Of a DNA stretch of 64,000 bases, positions 39,033-47,467 are shown one piece after another. Where the stretch lies: positions 1 to 64,000 of the forward strand of contig DASQAT010000046.1 in the NCBI GenBank assembly GCA_035635555.1, in the 5' to 3' direction. This DNA comes from Candidatus Dormiibacterota bacterium. Lineage in GTDB: Bacteria; Acidobacteriota; Polarisedimenticolia; Gp22-AA2. The position numbers were made by a program, and so were the translations under genes. The notes under the pieces are model-generated. The model did no database searches, was not told where the DNA came from, and saw nothing but the letters and a program-made list of their open reading frames with translations. Position 1 is the first letter of the stretch. Each line of letters begins with the position of its first letter.

Positions 39033-40261
39033 GCGGCCGTTTCGCGTTCGACGTGCTCAGGCGCGACCCCGGGACGCGGGCGCGCCGCGGGCTGATCGTC
39101 ACGCCCCACGGGAGCATCGACACCCCCGCCTTCATGCCGGTCGGCACCGCCGGCACGGTCAAGGCGATGACCCCCGAGGACCTCGTCTCGCTCGGGTTCG
39201 AGATGGTTCTCGGCAACACCTACCACCTGGCGCTGCGTCCGGGCGAGGAGATCGTGCGAAGGCTCGGAGGCCTGCATCGCTTCATGGGCTGGGACGGCTC
39301 TATCCTCACCGACAGCGGCGGCTTCCAGGTCCTCAGTCTCGCGGACCTGCGTTCGATCTCGGACGAGGGTGTCGCGTTCCGCTCCCACCTGGACGGGTCC
39401 CTTCTCGATATGACTCCGGAGCGCAGCATGGCGATCCAGGAGGCCCTGGGGAGCGACATCGCCATGGCGTTCGACGACTGCCCGCCCCTTCCCTCCGGGC
39501 GCGACCGGATCCTCCAGGCGGTGCGCCGGACGACTCTGTGGGCGCGGCGCAGCCGCGCCGTGTTTCCGGCGGACGGTCGGGCGCTGTTCGGCATCGTGCA
39601 GGGAGGTGACGATCGCGGGCTCAGGGAGCAGAGCGTCGCGGAGATCACCGCGATCGGTTTCGAGGGGTACGCCATCGGAGGGGTATCGGTGGGGGAGTCG
39701 GCGGAGCTCAGCCGTTCGATCGTGGCGATGACGGCCGGGCATCTGCCCGAGGACCGGCCGCGTTATCTCATGGGGATGGGAACGCCCGCCGATCTGGTGG
39801 AGATGATCGCCCTGGGATGCGACCTGTTCGACTGCGTGCTGCCGACGCGCAACGCCAGGAACGGGACACTGTTCACCTCGACCGGCCGCCTGCAGATCAA
39901 GAGACGGGAGTTCGCGGCCGACCCTCGGCCCGTGGACGAGACCTGCGGCTGCCCGGTCTGCCGCCGCTTCACCCGCGCCTACCTCCGTCACCTGTATGTG
40001 GCCGGCGAGATCCTGTCGATGCGGCTGAACACCCTGCACAACCTGCACCACTACGCCGACCTCATGCGGCGGGCCCGGTCGGCAATCGACGCGGGTCAGT
40101 ACCTCCGCTTTCTCGAGGAGTTCCGAACGCGGCTCCCGGGCGCCGGTGCGGAGCAGGAGAGCGCGCAGGGACGCGAGGTCCCGGAGCGGAACGGCGCTCA
40201 AGGCCGTACGGATGTACGATCCAGGCGACCGCGTACGATTGCGGGGCGGCAGATCGAGTGA
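39029..40261 (+). CDS. tgt: tRNA-guanine transglycosylase (queuine/preQ1 insertion)
   Basis: A 410-residue enzyme that swaps guanine-34 of GUN-anticodon tRNAs for preQ1. It has TPAFMPVGTAGTVKAM, the general-base Asp in TDSGGFQVLSL, IVQGGDDRGLRE, RYLMGMGTPADLVE, and the nucleophilic Asp in LFDCVLPTRNARNGTLFT. The zinc site follows: CGCPVCRRFTRAYLRHL. The normal family length is about 375; the last 35 residues here (after LEEFRTRLPG) are a polar, low-complexity tail. GTG 39029 overlaps the queA stop. The following lipoprotein gene starts 14 bases later. Confidence 0.96.
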   Translation: MSGRFAFDVLRRDPGTRARRGLIVTPHGSIDTPAFMPVGTAGTVKAMTPEDLVSLGFEMVLGNTYHLALRPGEEIVRRLGGLHRFMGWDGSILTDSGGFQVLSLADLRSISDEGVAFRSHLDGSLLDMTPERSMAIQEALGSDIAMAFDDCPPLPSGRDRILQAVRRTTLWARRSRAVFPADGRALFGIVQGGDDRGLREQSVAEITAIGFEGYAIGGVSVGESAELSRSIVAMTAGHLPEDRPRYLMGMGTPADLVEMIALGCDLFDCVLPTRNARNGTLFTSTGRLQIKRREFAADPRPVDETCGCPVCRRFTRAYLRHLYVAGEILSMRLNTLHNLHHYADLMRRARSAIDAGQYLRFLEEFRTRLPGAGAEQESAQGREVPERNGAQGRTDVRSRRPRTIAGRQIE

Positions 40262-40275
40262 TATCATCGCGCGCC

Positions 40276-41367
40276 ATGTCCGGCGCCCGCTCCAGACACT
40301 CGATCCCCCGGTCCTTCTCCCTGTTCGGCGCGGCCCTGGTACTCGCGTGCTCCGGCTGCTCGAAAGAGGAACCGGCGCGCCGAACGCACCGCGACGCGAC
40401 GGCTCTCTACGACCAGGGAAAGTACGCCGAGGCCCTGCGCCTCCTCCGCAAGGCCCAGGGGGACGGTCTGAAGGACGGGACCCTCCTTTACCAGATCGGG
40501 TATTGCCGCGAGGTCGTCGAGGGAAAGCCGGACGGCCGGAGGGAGACCTGGAACGAGGCGGAAGCGCTCCTCGCCCAGGAAGTCGCGCAGAGGGGCGGGT
40601 CGTCGCTGGAAAAGCTGTACGACCTGTCGGTCATCCACTCGGATCGCAAGGAATGGGACACGATGAAACAGTATGCCCGCCAGGCGATCGAACAGTTCGA
40701 GAAGGGATCGAACCCCAACGCTCTTTCCGGGGAGGACTGGTTCCGCCTGGGCCGGCTGCACGACCTGGTGGTCGAGCCGTCCGAGGCCGAGGCGGCCTAC
40801 CGACGGTCGGTCTCCGCGTTCACGAAGGAGAAGTCGGGCAGCGCCATCTATCGGTCGCTGGCGCTGGCCAAAGTGGGCGAATACGATGTGCACATGGTGC
40901 GGTACCGCGCGGCGGCGGAGGAGTTCGATCAGGCCCTGAAGCTGTTTCCGGCGAACAGCCAGGTCCGGCCGTTCACGCACGGACTGGCTCTCCTGGCGGA
41001 TCATCGCTTCGAGGAGGCCGCCGCGCGCTTCGCCGCGGACACGTCCGACACGAACAGTGAATCCCAGTACGCCGCGGACCTGGCGCGCAAATCGAGGGAC
41101 GTGGCTCCTCTCGACGAGAAGGACACGGACGGAGCGCCCTTCCGCGCCCTGCCGGAAGGCGCTCTTCAGGCGCGGGTGCTGGAAGCGGCCAAGGCGTTCC
41201 GGGCCGCCCGTGAGAAGAATTCCTACCGCCCCGGGGATCCGCTGGCGCCCGAAGTGGCGCTGCACCAGAAGCGATTCTGCGCTTTGATCGGGGAGTACTT
41301 CGTCCGGACGCAGGCGATCCAGGAATTCTGTCTGCACGAGGGTATCGCAGACCTGGTGCGCCGATGA
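40276..41367 (+). CDS. TPR-type lipoprotein of unknown function
   Basis: A 363-residue predicted lipoprotein. The signal region (PRSFSLFGAALVLACSGC) ends in a lipobox whose acylated cysteine is that of ACSGC, about residue 28. The mature part is made of TPR-like helical pairs (ATALYDQGKYAEALRLLRKAQ, EDWFRLGRLHDLVVEPSEAEAAYRRSV, EYDVHMVRYRAAAEEFDQALKLFPANSQ, FTHGLALLADHRFEEAAARFA). Such proteins commonly scaffold envelope complexes, but no partner is evident. The stop overlaps the next gene's ATG (ATGA, 41364-41367), so the two are likely made together. Confidence 0.8.
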   Translation: MSGARSRHSIPRSFSLFGAALVLACSGCSKEEPARRTHRDATALYDQGKYAEALRLLRKAQGDGLKDGTLLYQIGYCREVVEGKPDGRRETWNEAEALLAQEVAQRGGSSLEKLYDLSVIHSDRKEWDTMKQYARQAIEQFEKGSNPNALSGEDWFRLGRLHDLVVEPSEAEAAYRRSVSAFTKEKSGSAIYRSLALAKVGEYDVHMVRYRAAAEEFDQALKLFPANSQVRPFTHGLALLADHRFEEAAARFAADTSDTNSESQYAADLARKSRDVAPLDEKDTDGAPFRALPEGALQARVLEAAKAFRAAREKNSYRPGDPLAPEVALHQKRFCALIGEYFVRTQAIQEFCLHEGIADLVRR

Positions 41368-41819
41368 AGGCCGCCTGGACCGCGTGTCGGGTCGGAGGTC
41401 TCCTGGTCCTCGGCGCGGTGGCGGCGTTCGCGATCGCCGGCTGCCGGGCCGGCGACGACGCGCCCCTCTCCGCGGGCGCCCCCGCCGCCGACGCCGCGCG
41501 GGCCGCGTCCCGGAAGGCGGCCGCTCTCCAGCGCGCCTTCGAGGAGAAGGCCGCCGAGGCGCGCAACGACCTCGATGCGGCGCGGCGGTCCGCCGAGGCC
41601 TTCCTGTCCTCCCGTGCCGCTCCGACCAGCCGCCAGGCGGCGAAGGCGCGCAAAGAGGCGCGCCGCGCGCTCGAGCGCGGCGAGGACGTGCTGGGTCGGG
41701 CGGCGGAGGACGGCAGCCGCACCGCCGAGACCTGGGCCCGGGTCATCCAGGACCGGATGATGCGCTTGGAGGAGACTCTGAACCGTCTGACCGGCGCCAC
41801 GGGGCATGCCGACTCCTGA
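41364..41819 (+). CDS. Small helical lipoprotein of unknown function
   Basis: A 151-residue protein with a signal peptide and lipobox (VGGLLVLGAVAAFAIAGC, lipidated cysteine about residue 27). The mature part is a long Ala/Arg/Glu-rich helix, probably a coiled coil (KAAALQRAFEEKAAEARNDLDAARR, ARKEARRALERGEDVLG). There is no recognised domain. It overlaps the TPR lipoprotein by 4 bases and the lpxH gene by 14 bases, suggesting co-expression. Function is unknown. Confidence 0.7.
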   Translation: MKAAWTACRVGGLLVLGAVAAFAIAGCRAGDDAPLSAGAPAADAARAASRKAAALQRAFEEKAAEARNDLDAARRSAEAFLSSRAAPTSRQAAKARKEARRALERGEDVLGRAAEDGSRTAETWARVIQDRMMRLEETLNRLTGATGHADS

Positions 41820-42540
41820 CGCGCCGATCGCGCTCCTGGGCGACGCCCACCTGCGCGAAGGCGATGCGGAGGTCCCGGAATTCGTCCGCTTCGTCGATGC
41901 CCTGCCGCGCGACATCCGCACCCTCGCCATCCTGGGGGACCTGTTTTCCGTCTGGATCGGATCGGCGGACCTCGTGAAGCCCCACCACCGAAGCGTGATC
42001 GAGGCGTTGGCGCGGCTGCGCGCGCGTGGCTGCGCCCTCCTGTACGTCGAGGGGAACCACGACTACTTCCTCGATCGCCTCTACGCGCGCACGCTGTTCG
42101 ATCGGTTCTCGGCCGATGTCCTGGACCTGGACCTGGCCGGCCGCCGCGCGCACCTGGCGCACGGCGATCTGGTGAACGGACGCGATCGCCAGTACCTTGC
42201 CTGGAGGGCCGTGTCGAAGAGCCGGCCGTTCTACTCCGTCTTCAATCTGCTTCCCGCGCGGACACGAGTCTCGATCGCGGACGGTCTCGAGGCGCGTATG
42301 GCCCGGACCAATCTGGAGTTCCGGACCGGCTTCCCGTTCGCAGAGTGCGAGGCGTACGCCCGCCGGCGAATCGGGGAGGGGGCCCGGATTCTGGTGTTCG
42401 GGCACTTCCACGAGGAGCGCCGCCTCGATTTCAAGGAAGGGAAGGGGAGCGGATCGGTGTTCGTGCTGCCGGCCTGGCGCGCCGGCCACCGCTATCTGAG
42501 AATCGACCCGGGTGCGGAGCCGGTCTTCGTCTCGACCTGA
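41806..42540 (+). CDS. lpxH: UDP-2,3-diacylglucosamine diphosphatase (LpxH-like metallophosphoesterase)
   Basis: A 244-residue calcineurin-fold phosphoesterase. The metal-binding motifs are in the order of LpxH: GDAHL (D-x-H), LGDLFSVWIG, EGNHDYFLDRLYA, LAHGDLVN and GHFHEERRL. LpxH hydrolyses UDP-2,3-diacylglucosamine in lipid A synthesis, so this supports an outer membrane with lipopolysaccharide. Assignment between LpxH and other close phosphoesterases rests on motif order and size only. It overlaps the upstream lipoprotein by 14 bases, and its last 49 bases overlap the end of the convergent aminotransferase gene. Confidence 0.82.
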   Translation: MPTPDAPIALLGDAHLREGDAEVPEFVRFVDALPRDIRTLAILGDLFSVWIGSADLVKPHHRSVIEALARLRARGCALLYVEGNHDYFLDRLYARTLFDRFSADVLDLDLAGRRAHLAHGDLVNGRDRQYLAWRAVSKSRPFYSVFNLLPARTRVSIADGLEARMARTNLEFRTGFPFAECEAYARRRIGEGARILVFGHFHEERRLDFKEGKGSGSVFVLPAWRAGHRYLRIDPGAEPVFVST

Positions 42541-43388
42541 ACGCGTTCATGGAACAGATCCATCACGCGGCGGGTGATCGGTCCGGGCCGGCCGTGCCGG
42601 ATGGGCCAGCCGTCGCAACGGCGGATCGGGAGGACTCCCTTCAGGGTCGAGGTCAGGAAGGCTTCGTCGGCCGTGCGCAGGTCGTCCGGTCCGAGAGACT
42701 CTTCGAGCGCTCCGAGACCCGCCCCGCCCGCCAGGCCGAGCACGAGCCCGCGCGTGATTCCCTCGAGGAGTCCGTCTTCAAGAGGGGGCGTCAGGAGTCT
42801 CTCCGAGCGGACCACGAACAGGTTGCTCGTCGCTCCCTCGGTCAGCCGTTCCGCGGCGTTCAGCAGGATCGGCTCGTAGGCGCCGAGACGCTGCGCCGCG
42901 CGCCAGGCGAGGAAGTTGTTCAGGAGATTGCTGGACTTGATGGCCGGGTCGAGGGAGGTCCGGGCGTTGCGGGTCACGTCGACGATCGCCACGTCGACAC
43001 CCTCGCGCAGGAGGGCTTCGGGGATGCCGGGGCAAGGGCGACCGTGAACGACCAGGGTGGGGGGGCCGCAGTCTTCCGGCGCGTAGCCGAGCGGTCCCCG
43101 GCCGCGGGTCAGGACGACGCGGATCGCCGTCTCGGGCAGACCGGCCGCGGCGATCGTGCGGTGGATCTCGGTCTCGATGTCGACGACCGTCCGCTCGTGG
43201 GGGATCTCCAGCCGTTCGGCCGAGCGGCGCAGCCGCAGGAGGTGCTCGCGCAGCAGGAAGGGACGGCCGCCGTAGGTGCGGATCGTCTCGTAGACGCTGT
43301 CCCCGAACAGGAAGCCGCGGTCCAGAGGCGACACCACCGCGGCCTCGGCCGGAGTGATCGTCCCGTTGACGTTGATCGTCTCGGACAC
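42492..43388 (-). CDS. Class IV (branched-chain-type) PLP aminotransferase
   Basis: A 298-residue fold-type IV PLP enzyme. It has PLDRGFLFGDSVYETIRTYGG at the start, the Schiff-base lysine in SLDPAIKSSNLLNNFLA, EPILLNAAERLTEGATSNLFVV, and the final EAFLTSTLKGVLPIRRCDG. The family covers branched-chain aminotransferase (IlvE), D-alanine aminotransferase and aminodeoxychorismate lyase (PabC). The TEGATSNLF and STLKGVLP motifs fit IlvE or PabC, and the sequence alone does not decide. No branched-chain or folate gene is adjacent. Its 3' end overlaps lpxH by 49 bases. Confidence 0.87.
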   Translation of the reverse strand: MSETINVNGTITPAEAAVVSPLDRGFLFGDSVYETIRTYGGRPFLLREHLLRLRRSAERLEIPHERTVVDIETEIHRTIAAAGLPETAIRVVLTRGRGPLGYAPEDCGPPTLVVHGRPCPGIPEALLREGVDVAIVDVTRNARTSLDPAIKSSNLLNNFLAWRAAQRLGAYEPILLNAAERLTEGATSNLFVVRSERLLTPPLEDGLLEGITRGLVLGLAGGAGLGALEESLGPDDLRTADEAFLTSTLKGVLPIRRCDGWPIRHGRPGPITRRVMDLFHERVQVETKTGSAPGSILR

Positions 43389-43429
43389 GGTGGTATCATA
43401 CTGTCTCCCGCGAAGGTGCCGGTCATCCC

Positions 43430-44326
43430 ATGAGCCACGAATCCAGGACCGCCGACGCGCGCCGCCTGCAGACGCGCCAGCTCAGGCTCGCCATCCTGCT
43501 CGCGGCGGGGACGCTCCTGATCGAGGTGGCGGGGGGCATCCTGTCCGGCAGCCTGGCCCTCCTGTCGGACGCCGGTCACGTGCTGACCGACGTCCTCGCC
43601 CTGGTCCTCAGCCTGATGGCGGTGCGGTTCGCGTCGCTCCCCGCGACGTCCGCGAAGACCTTCGGGTACCACCGGCTGGAGATCCTGACGGCCCTGCTCA
43701 ACGGATCCCTGCTCGTCGTGATCTCGGCCGGCATCCTGTACAAGGCGGTCCGGCGCTTCCTCGCGCCGGAGCCGATCGAGAGCTCGGTGATGATCGGCGT
43801 GGCGCTCCTCGGCCTCGTGGCCAACCTGGCCGGGGTCTTCCTCCTGTCGCGTGCGCCGCAGAACCTGAATCTGCGCTGCGCCCGCATGCACGTCATCGGA
43901 GACACAGTCTCCTCGGTCGGGGTCCTCGCGGCCGGGGGGATCATCGCCCTCACCGGATGGGAGCGCCTCGATGCGATCACGGGCGGTGTCATCGCCGTGA
44001 TCATCGCTGTGGGTTCGATCCGTCTGGTGCGCGAGGCGGTGGACGTGCTCCTCGAGGCCACGCCCGAAGGGATCGATCCCGATGAGGTCAGCCGCGCCAT
44101 CGCCACGGTGCCCGGAGTCATCGAAGTGCACGACCTGCACATCTGGAGCATCACGACCGGTCTGCCGGCCCTCAGCGGCCACGTGCGCCTGGACGGCGCG
44201 CCGACCGGCGCCGGCGATGACATGCTGAACCGGATCAAGGAGACCGTGCGAGACCGCTTCGGGATCGTCCACACGACGATCCAGATCGAGTCGCGGGGCT
44301 ACGAGGAGCTGGGGGACGTGCACTGA
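43430..44326 (+). CDS. Cation diffusion facilitator transporter (ZitB/CzcD type)
   Basis: A 298-residue inner-membrane antiporter, probably exporting Zn2+ or a related divalent ion. It has six membrane helices, with metal-site motifs SLALLSDAGHVLTDVLALVL (HxxxD, helix 2) and ARMHVIGDTVSSVGVLAAG (HxxxD, helix 5), which favour zinc. The C-terminal cytoplasmic domain is LHIWSITTGLPALSGHVRL. There is no His-rich loop. ATG 43430 follows a 41-base gap divergent from the aminotransferase. It ends 15 bases from the end of the convergent asnB. Confidence 0.93.
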   Translation: MSHESRTADARRLQTRQLRLAILLAAGTLLIEVAGGILSGSLALLSDAGHVLTDVLALVLSLMAVRFASLPATSAKTFGYHRLEILTALLNGSLLVVISAGILYKAVRRFLAPEPIESSVMIGVALLGLVANLAGVFLLSRAPQNLNLRCARMHVIGDTVSSVGVLAAGGIIALTGWERLDAITGGVIAVIIAVGSIRLVREAVDVLLEATPEGIDPDEVSRAIATVPGVIEVHDLHIWSITTGLPALSGHVRLDGAPTGAGDDMLNRIKETVRDRFGIVHTTIQIESRGYEELGDVH

Positions 44327-44341
44327 ATTCCCGGACCCGCT

Positions 44342-46207
44342 TCAGGCCCGGCGCGCGGTGGCGGGGGCCGGCCGCAGGCAGGCCTCGGCCCATGCCGTCA
44401 TCATCACCAGCCCCCAGATGAGCGCCTCGTGCCGTCCATCCCCGCCCAGGAACGAGGCGATCTGCCGCCGCAGGGCAGCGCCGTCGAACGGACCGCCCCG
44501 GATCGGCTCGAGCTCCGGCAGCGCCGCGACGCGCTCGCGCAGTCGAGGGGTCTCCCGGAGGTAGCGGCCCCAGGGGACACCGAATCCCCATTTTCGGTGC
44601 CTGCGGACTGGAGGCGGCAGGCGGGAGCCGATGGCCCGGCGCAGCAACGCCTTGCCGCGCAGTCCCGACACCAGGTCACGGGTCGGCAGCGCCGCGAGTC
44701 CTTCGACCAGGCGGAAGTCGAGGAACGGGACGCGGCACTCGATCGAGGCGCCCATGGTCATGCGGTCATTGCGGTCGAGGATCGAGCACAGGAACGTGTG
44801 CTGGTCGCTGTACATCGCCTGGCGCACGCGATCGCCGGGATACAGGGCCACGGCCTCCGAGAGGACACGCCTGCGATATTCGAAGTCCGCCGCGATATGC
44901 ATGCCGAAGTCGCACAGATCGTCCGGCAGCACGTTGCAGGCGTTGAACAGCACGCGGTCCTCCGGCGACCCGAGGGACGCGAGACGGGCGAGCTTCCCGA
45001 GACGTCCGCGGACCCCCCGTCCCAGTCGGAGGAGCGGGCGTGTCCTGTCGAGCAAGCCCGCGAGACGCAGGGGCCGATACCGGACGTAGCCACCCATGGT
45101 CTCGTCCGCTCCTTCGCCCGAGAGGAGCACGGTGACGCGCGGTTTGGCGTATTGGGAGATGGCCCAGATATGCAGGTCGCTCGCGTGCCCCAGGGGCTCG
45201 TCCCGGAACCACGAACCCTCGAGCAGCCGGTCGCCCAGGGTTTCCGGTGACAGGCTCAGCTCGTGGTGCTCCAGGCCGCAGGCCTGGGCGACCCGGAGGG
45301 CGAGGGGCCCCTCGTCGAACTCTTTCTCGGGAAACCGGACCGTGAAGCTCGCGATCCCTCCGGCGCCCTGCGCCGCCAGGGACGCCGCCACGCTCGATGA
45401 GTCCACGCCACCACTGAGGAGCACTCCGACCGGGACGTCGCTGATCCGACGCAGACTCACCGAATCATCGAACACCTCCCGGAACCATGAAACGGCGTTG
45501 GATGGGGGAGAACTCCTCCGGGCACGGGTCCTCTCCGAGAGGTTCCACCAGCGGCGCGTGGTGATCGTCCCGTCGGCCCAGAGCAGGTAGTGCCCCGGCA
45601 GAAGACGGCGGACGCCCCGGTAAGGCGTCCCCTCGCCCGCCACGTATCGGAAGCAGACGATCTCCTCCCAGGTCGACGGATCGAACGAAGGCGACAGGCC
45701 GGCGGCGAACAGGGCCTTCTCCTCCGAGGCGAATCTCAACACGCGCCTGTCGATCGCGTAGTAGAGGGGCTTCACCCCGAGACGATCGCGGGCCAGGAAG
45801 AGGACCTTCAGAGCGGTATCCCAGATCGCCACGGCGAACATGCCATTCAGGCGATCGAGCATCGCGGGCCCTTCGTCGGCGTACAGGCTGAGAAGGACCT
45901 CCGTGTCCGTGTTCGACCGGAAGCCATATCCCCGTCCCTCGAGCCGTCCACGCAGCTCGCGGTAGTTGTAGATCTCCCCGTTGTAGACGATCCAGTACCG
46001 GCCATCGTGCGTGCTCATCGGCATGTGGCCGCGCTCGGATAGATCGAGGATGGCCAGGCGCCTCGCTCCAAGGCCCACACCCGGGGCCCGGAATGCGCCT
46101 GCGTCGTCGGGCCCGCGATGAACGAGCGAGTCGCGCATCGCCACGATCTGGTGCTCGTGGACGGGTTCGTCGGTTTCGAATGAGACGATGCCGCAGATGC
46201 CGCACAT
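44342..46207 (-). CDS. asnB: Glutamine-hydrolysing asparagine synthetase B
   Basis: A 621-residue two-domain enzyme. The glutaminase domain begins MCGICGIVSF, with Cys2 as the nucleophile after Met removal, and has HRGPDDAG, YNGEIYNYRELR and NTDTEVLLSLY. The synthetase domain has the PPi loop VGVLLSGGVDSSSVAASL, LLSGEGADETMGGYVRY, and CRVPFLDFRLVEG. It makes asparagine from aspartate and glutamine, but members in surface-glycan loci often amidate sugars or other acids instead, and which applies is open. The ATG overlaps the stop of a glycosyltransferase remnant (TGATG). Confidence 0.92.
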   Translation of the reverse strand: MCGICGIVSFETDEPVHEHQIVAMRDSLVHRGPDDAGAFRAPGVGLGARRLAILDLSERGHMPMSTHDGRYWIVYNGEIYNYRELRGRLEGRGYGFRSNTDTEVLLSLYADEGPAMLDRLNGMFAVAIWDTALKVLFLARDRLGVKPLYYAIDRRVLRFASEEKALFAAGLSPSFDPSTWEEIVCFRYVAGEGTPYRGVRRLLPGHYLLWADGTITTRRWWNLSERTRARRSSPPSNAVSWFREVFDDSVSLRRISDVPVGVLLSGGVDSSSVAASLAAQGAGGIASFTVRFPEKEFDEGPLALRVAQACGLEHHELSLSPETLGDRLLEGSWFRDEPLGHASDLHIWAISQYAKPRVTVLLSGEGADETMGGYVRYRPLRLAGLLDRTRPLLRLGRGVRGRLGKLARLASLGSPEDRVLFNACNVLPDDLCDFGMHIAADFEYRRRVLSEAVALYPGDRVRQAMYSDQHTFLCSILDRNDRMTMGASIECRVPFLDFRLVEGLAALPTRDLVSGLRGKALLRRAIGSRLPPPVRRHRKWGFGVPWGRYLRETPRLRERVAALPELEPIRGGPFDGAALRRQIASFLGGDGRHEALIWGLVMMTAWAEACLRPAPATARRA

Positions 46208-46512
46208 CAGGGCCTCGCTCCGGCGGGCGACCAGGGCGGAAGAACCCGCGCTAACAGGCCCTCCCACTGAACACGGACCCGTTCCCACTCCGAGCGCTCG
46301 GCGAGGTGTCGCGCATTGGACGAGAGGCGCTCGGCCAGGGACGCGTCCTGGAGGAGACGTCGGATCGCGGCCAGCATCGCCTCCACGTCGTCGTCCGGGA
46401 CGAGCAGGCCCGTCTTCTCGTGGCTCAGCAGATCGGGGATCCCTCCCACGTCGACGCTGATCACGGGCAGGCCCATGGCGCACGCCTCGACCACGGTGAC
46501 CGGCATGTTGTC
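46207..46512 (-). pseudogene. C-terminal remnant of a family 4 glycosyltransferase
   Basis: About 101 codons encode a clean GT4 C-terminal lobe: DNMPVTVVEACAMGLPVISV, DVGGIPDLLSHEKTGLLVPD, then EAMLAAIRRLLQDASLAERL. The E-x7-E-like donor-binding motif region is present, but the N-terminal lobe and most of the second lobe are missing. Upstream of about 46512 the frame continues into unrelated low-complexity sequence, and the neighbouring exported-protein gene ends at 46622. It looks like the product of a deletion or recombination that removed the 5' part of the gene. An ATG near 46506 could still let a fragment be made. The stop overlaps the asnB start (TGATG). Confidence 0.75.
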
Positions 46513-46621
46513 GATTGCGTCACCACGAACCCGGCGTTCCTCCCGACCATCGGTCCGAGAAAGCACAATCGCGGGCGCACGGAGGGGTGAACGGACGGGT
46601 CCATCTTCTGATTCGGCGCGC

Positions 46622-47326
46622 TTATGGCGAGGGAGACCGCGTTCCTCGCGGATGGCCGGCTCCCGTGACGCGGGCGTGACCCGAGGCCCGGGCATATCTG
46701 TCCGTCGAGCTGAGGCCGAGTCCACCGAAAAAGACCGGGGTGTCGTTGCCGGGGCCGTAGCCGAGAAAGTAGAGATGGTCCGGATAATGGAACGGCCCCA
46801 CCAGGCCGCCGTAGGGGACCAGGGGGTAGGACTGCGCCGGGACGAACGTCGTCCCACCGGCCGGCGCAGCCGGGAGGTTGATGTTGATGACGACCGTCGT
46901 CGCCCCCGCGCCGTCGGATTGGACCTCGACATCCCGTTCGTCGACGGCGACCGCATCACCACCCTGGTGGACCAGAACGCTCACGCCGGAAGCGCCTGGA
47001 ATCGCGGGCCGCGGGGAAAGCGGTGGGGGAGCGGCCTCCGCGTCTTCGGCAGCCGGGACCCGGGGTGGCGGCATGGCCGCTTCGCCGGCTCCATCATGAC
47101 CGGCAAGGACATTGCCGTCGTCGTCGAGGTTGGTCAGAACCACGACCGGTGTTCCCAGTCGCGAGGTGGTGCGGTAGATCCTCAGCCCAACCGATTGGTA
47201 GATGCAGTCCTGGGACGCCGGCTCCGCCAGGCTCGCGCTCCCCCCGAGCCCGGCCAGCACCACGGCCAGTGCCGCGACCTCGGGGCCGAGGTGGAAGAAG
47301 CGGAGAGTCTGTCGCAGGGCACGCAT
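46622..47326 (-). CDS. Exported protein of unknown function
   Basis: A 234-residue protein with a signal peptide (PEVAALAVVLAGLGGSASLAEP, cleavage near residue 35). No family is recognised. The mature part holds a strand-rich segment (IYQSVGLRIYRTTSRLGTPVVVLTNLD), a Pro/Ala-rich linker, and VSVLVHQGGDAVAVDERDVEVQSDGAGATTVVININLP, followed by YGGLVGPFHYPDHLYFLGYGPGNDTPVFFGG. Four glycines and aromatic residues per turn in the last part suggest a beta-rich surface-exposed domain. ATG 47324-47326 has a good site (AAGGAGAACAGC) and a TGC-TAGAAT extended -10 (47344-47352). It is upstream of the glycosyltransferase remnant and asnB. Function is unknown. Confidence 0.65.
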   Translation of the reverse strand: MRALRQTLRFFHLGPEVAALAVVLAGLGGSASLAEPASQDCIYQSVGLRIYRTTSRLGTPVVVLTNLDDDGNVLAGHDGAGEAAMPPPRVPAAEDAEAAPPPLSPRPAIPGASGVSVLVHQGGDAVAVDERDVEVQSDGAGATTVVININLPAAPAGGTTFVPAQSYPLVPYGGLVGPFHYPDHLYFLGYGPGNDTPVFFGGLGLSSTDRYARASGHARVTGAGHPRGTRSPSP

Positions 47327-47343
47327 GCTGTTCTCCTTCAGGC

Positions 47344-47384
47344 ATTCTAGCACCGTCCCCACGTTTCGACCGCTGTGCTATTCT
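47344..47384. promoter_or_regulatory. Divergent extended -10 boxes for the exported-protein gene and carA
   Basis: On the minus strand, TG-C-TAGAAT (47344-47352). On the plus strand, TG-C-TATTCT (47376-47384). Neither has a clear -35 box. Confidence 0.4.
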
Positions 47385-47467
47385 GCGCGGCGACGGACCG
47401 GAACGGAATGTCGCCGCGTGAGAGAGAGGTCCGCCGCGTCGGGTCCGCAAGGACGGCCGGGAGGGGG

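Noticed and set aside
46207-46962. A full-length gene of 251 codons for the glycosyltransferase
   Set aside because: Only the last 101 codons encode recognisable glycosyltransferase sequence; the rest is antisense of the exported-protein gene and spacer, so a truncated remnant fits better.
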